A DNA stretch of 64,000 nt from JACCZR01 sp963844805 (GTDB lineage Bacteria; Actinomycetota; Thermoleophilia; Solirubrobacterales; Thermoleophilaceae), in the NCBI GenBank assembly GCA_963844805.1, contig CAWJPU010000007.1:62001-126000 (forward strand), read 5' to 3'. Position numbers and translations under genes: made by a program. A model generated the notes under the pieces. It ran no database searches, was not told the DNA's origin, and worked only from the letters and a program-made list of their open reading frames with translations. This document shows positions 61,601 to 64,000 of this stretch, piece by piece. The stretch's first letter is position 1, and each line of letters starts with the position of its first letter.

Positions 61601-63043
61601 TCAGACGGGCGACGTCTGCGGCTGCAGCAGCCGAGCGAAGAGCTCGACGTACTGCGTCAGGTGACGCGGGCCCAGGAAGCCGTCCCGCACCCGCTCCCCA
61701 GCCAGGTCGCCCATCACCTTCGCCGCGCTGCTGTCGCCCAGCAGCCGCACCACCGCCTGTGCGAAGCCTTCGAGGTCGCGCGGGTCCACCAGCACGCCGG
61801 TCACGCCGTCCTGGATCTGGTCCTGGATGCCCCCGACGGCAGAGGCGACCACCGGGCGGTCCTTCCACATCGCCTCGGCGACCGTGAGGCCGAAGCCCTC
61901 CGCCAGGCTCTTCTGAACGACCACGTCCGACCGTCGTTGGAGGGCGTTGACGATCGCGGCGTTCTCCTCGGGGTCCACCATCGGCAGCGACACCACGTGC
62001 ACCCGCGCGCGCTGGGCCTCCGGCAGCCCGCGCCACTGGCCGAGCAGCTCGTCGAGCACTTCAAACCCCTCGGGATCGTCCGAGACCCCGCTTGGGTCCG
62101 GGCCCGCGAGGACCAGGTGGGCGTCGGTGGCGGGGGTTATCCCTTCGGCGAAGGCCTGCATCACCCCGGCGTGGTCCTTGAGCCGGTCCCAGCGCGAGAT
62201 TTGAGTGATTGCCTGCACCCCCGGCGGCAGGGCACCGGTCCCGTTGAGGTCGGCGCGCCGGTCAACCCGGGCGCGACTGCCGTCGTGGCGCAGGTAGAAC
62301 GGCTTCGCGTCGGTCACGCACTCCTCCAGCCCCACACGGCACAGGATCGAGGCCACCGCATCAGGCGTCATGGCCTGGTTCTTGGCCGAGAAGGCGTCGA
62401 TCGAGGGCGGGATGATCGTGACTCGCCGGCGGTCCAGCTCCGGCGGGACGAACACCTGACGGGAGAAGACGAACGCCTCGGCCGGCTCCACGTAGGGCAG
62501 AAGGAAGGCCCAGGCGGCGCGGGCGGCCTCGTTGGGCACGTCCATGCCCACGTGGCAGCGCCACACCACGCGCGCGCCGGCGTCGCTGAGCGGCCCGCAC
62601 AGGCCGGCGGTCTGCGGATCGTGGGCGAGCACGACATCGCCCGGGCGCACCAGCTGGACCAGGGTGTCTGCCGCCTCACCAATGACACGCCGGTACTCAC
62701 TCTCCTCTTCGGCGTCGGGAGCTCCCCCGTCAGACACGCCGTGGAGCATGTTGTGCAGGCGCTTGGTGACCGAGAAGAAGGTGGGCTCGCCGCGCATCAC
62801 CACCCAGCGCGCGTCGACGCCCGCCCCGCGGGAGTAGGCGATCAGCGACGACAGGAGCTCGGCGACGCCGCCCCCGCGAGCGGTCGAGTTGACGCTCCAC
62901 ACCGTCCGCCCGTCGAGCACCAGGTTGGCCGTCGCGATCGTCTCCTCCAGCCGGAGCGCCGCCTCGGGGCTCAGCACGCCCTTGAAGCGCTCGGGCGACA
63001 GCGGAGCCACGGTGATGTGCTTCAGAGGGCCGCCGGGCCTCAC
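61601..63043 (-). CDS. Trehalose synthase (TreT)-like glycosyltransferase family 4
   Basis: 480 residues, intact. VWSVNSTARGGGVAELLSSL is the TreT/GT4 glycine-rich start, followed by VVWRCHVGMDVPNEAARAAW, ITQISRWDRLKDHAGVMQAF, VVVQKSLAEGFGLTVAEAMW and RPVVASAVGGIQDQIQDGVT. TreT-type enzymes join nucleoside-diphosphate-glucose to glucose to make trehalose, a stress sugar. GTG at 63043 lies just after the WS/DGAT stop, so it is coupled to that gene. Confidence 0.85.
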   Translation of the reverse strand: MRPGGPLKHITVAPLSPERFKGVLSPEAALRLEETIATANLVLDGRTVWSVNSTARGGGVAELLSSLIAYSRGAGVDARWVVMRGEPTFFSVTKRLHNMLHGVSDGGAPDAEEESEYRRVIGEAADTLVQLVRPGDVVLAHDPQTAGLCGPLSDAGARVVWRCHVGMDVPNEAARAAWAFLLPYVEPAEAFVFSRQVFVPPELDRRRVTIIPPSIDAFSAKNQAMTPDAVASILCRVGLEECVTDAKPFYLRHDGSRARVDRRADLNGTGALPPGVQAITQISRWDRLKDHAGVMQAFAEGITPATDAHLVLAGPDPSGVSDDPEGFEVLDELLGQWRGLPEAQRARVHVVSLPMVDPEENAAIVNALQRRSDVVVQKSLAEGFGLTVAEAMWKDRPVVASAVGGIQDQIQDGVTGVLVDPRDLEGFAQAVVRLLGDSSAAKVMGDLAGERVRDGFLGPRHLTQYVELFARLLQPQTSPV

Positions 63044-63045
63044 GC

Positions 63046-64000
63046 TCAGCTCGCCGCCCCCACCGGGGTGCGGGCCAGCTTGCGCAGCTCGGCGAGCGAC
63101 TCGTCGATTCCGTCCCTGAGATTGCTCAGGTCGGGCACCGTGTCGCCGGTCCGCGTTCAAGCCGAAGAAGACCCTCCCGTCGTATGACAGGACGGCGATG
63201 CCGACGGCATGGTCGGCCGCAAGGGGGACCAGGGGGTAGATCGACTCCAGGCGGGCGCCGAAGGCATAGAGCGGCTGCTGGGGGCCCGGGACGTTGGTGA
63301 CGGTGACGTTGAACAGCCGCGAGGCGAACAGCGACTTGGCCAGCACGCTGTGCAGCACCGGGGGGGCCAGCCCCGCGAGGTTGGATCAGGGCCGAGCTCC
63401 CCTCCGACCTGGGACCCGCCTTGAGCTCCTCCGCCTGGGCGGTCGCCATCCGGTAGCGGCGCAGAGGGTCGGACTCGGCCACCGGCAGGTGAACGAACAG
63501 CGAGGAGATTCGGTTGCCCAGCTGCTCGCCCGCGTCGCGGATGTTGACGGGCACCATCGCGCGCAGGCCGTCGGCGGGCGGTTCCTCACCGCGCTCGACC
63601 ACCAAGCGGCGCAGCCCCCCCGACACCGCAGCGAGGACCACGTCGTTGACCGTGCCGCCGAGCGCGGACTTGATGCTCTTGATCTCGTCGAGGTCGGTCT
63701 CCACGACGGCGAAGCGACGCCGCGGCCCTATCGGGACGTTGACGCTGCTGCCGGGTGCCGCCTTCACCTCCTCCTTGAGGATCAGCTCGATCATGCCCTC
63801 GGCCTGCCCGAGCACCTTCAGCAGGCGCTGCGGGTGGACGGCGACGTCCGCGCCGGCCTTGACCCCGCCGGTCAGGGTCGAGGCGGCTCGTCCGAAGAGA
63901 CCTTGGTGCGGATGGTCGGGTTCCGCGGGCGCCGTCTGGGCCGCCCGGCGGCGAGGCCGGCGAGCGGTGTCGAGCAGCAGGTGCGCGGCATCCACCGAGC
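63046..64000 (-). CDS. Wax ester synthase/diacylglycerol acyltransferase, C-terminal part (two frame breaks, 5' truncated by window)
   Basis: More than 317 residues, running out of the right edge. The acyltransferase C-terminal region shows SALGGTVNDVVLAAVSGGLR, AMVPVNIRDAGEQLGNRISS (the family V-P-V-N-x-R pattern), SRLFNVTVTNVPGPQQPLYA and HAVGIAVLSYDGRVFFGLNA. The HHxxxDG active site would lie beyond the window. It esterifies acyl-CoA to diacylglycerol or fatty alcohol. Breaks are at about 63385 and 63155. The coupled trehalose-synthase gene and nearby DosR-like system recall Tgs1 of M. tuberculosis. Confidence 0.88.

Noticed and set aside
61661..63187. A 508-codon open frame antisense to the trehalose-synthase-like gene
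   Set aside because: Same codon-bias effect; no recognisable motif, and the opposite strand holds a complete GT4 enzyme.
1..64000. tRNA, rRNA, insertion sequences, integrases or phage genes
   Set aside because: None was seen on either strand; no transposase or integrase motif and no flanking direct repeats were noticed.

Overview
This 64 kb window is chromosomal DNA from a very GC-rich actinobacterium. The gene content points to class Thermoleophilia (a Solirubrobacter- or Conexibacter-like organism): short Cys-containing secreted repeat proteins, an ECF sigma factor carrying its own zinc-finger/membrane tail, many small lipoproteins, and start codons sitting 6-10 bases behind TANNNT boxes, which suggests leaderless mRNAs. 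The taxonomic placement is inference; no rRNA or tRNA gene was found. About fifty single-base frame breaks run through otherwise well-conserved genes (all three transhydrogenase subunits, the ABC exporter, a DUF2252 protein). They look like draft long-read consensus errors rather than gene decay, so genes are given as whole loci with the breaks noted. Two stretches, about 28.2-36.8 kb and 53.4-63.0 kb, are almost free of breaks.

Layout. 0-6.4 kb: the end of a DUF1152 gene, an acetyltransferase, a metallo-hydrolase with a PAS partner, the operon pntAA-pntAB-pntB, and a deacetylase-acetyltransferase fusion. 6.4-18.3 kb: a cell-surface polysaccharide locus with glycosyltransferases, a Wzt/Wzm-type ABC exporter, a lysozyme-like protein, a nucleotidyltransferase-like protein, an LCP-like ligase without a membrane anchor, an HPr-kinase-like protein, a large membrane protein and a RemA-like DUF370 regulator. 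18.3-24.1 kb: an acidic protein, a diiron desaturase, an SDR, a secreted glycosidase, a PfkB kinase and the ribosome-rescue factor ArfB. 24.1-28.5 kb: an HxlR regulator facing a double HtrA-type protease across a clear operator, then two envelope hydrolase lipoproteins and a ferredoxin.

28.5-36.8 kb: an aldehyde dehydrogenase, a hydrolase, a STAS/SpoIIE partner-switching operon, an M23 peptidase under a c-di-AMP (ydaO-type) riboswitch, a PhzF protein and a sigma/anti-sigma fusion. 36.9-45.5 kb: a three-repeat secreted Cys protein, a GHMP sugar kinase, a MarR regulator, gluQRS-DUF2252-cyclase, a lipoprotein with three DUF4333-like units, an MFS/aminopropyltransferase-like fusion and a PfpI protein. 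45.8-53.4 kb: azlCD, a YihY gene followed by two tiny Cys-Cys-Leu-Asp membrane proteins, HdeD, SnoaL, an SDR and enoyl-CoA hydratase pair, a two-component pair and a cupredoxin.

53.4-64 kb is the most striking part. It holds a GAF-GAF histidine kinase that keeps the heme-ligand His and distal Tyr positions of DevS/DosS, a DosR-like response regulator, a double ATP-binding universal stress protein, two related flavoproteins, a phosphate transporter with its DUF47 partner, a CBS protein, a trehalose-synthase-like glycosyltransferase and a wax ester synthase/DGAT. This closely parallels the DosR hypoxia/dormancy regulon of mycobacteria, gathered in one place.
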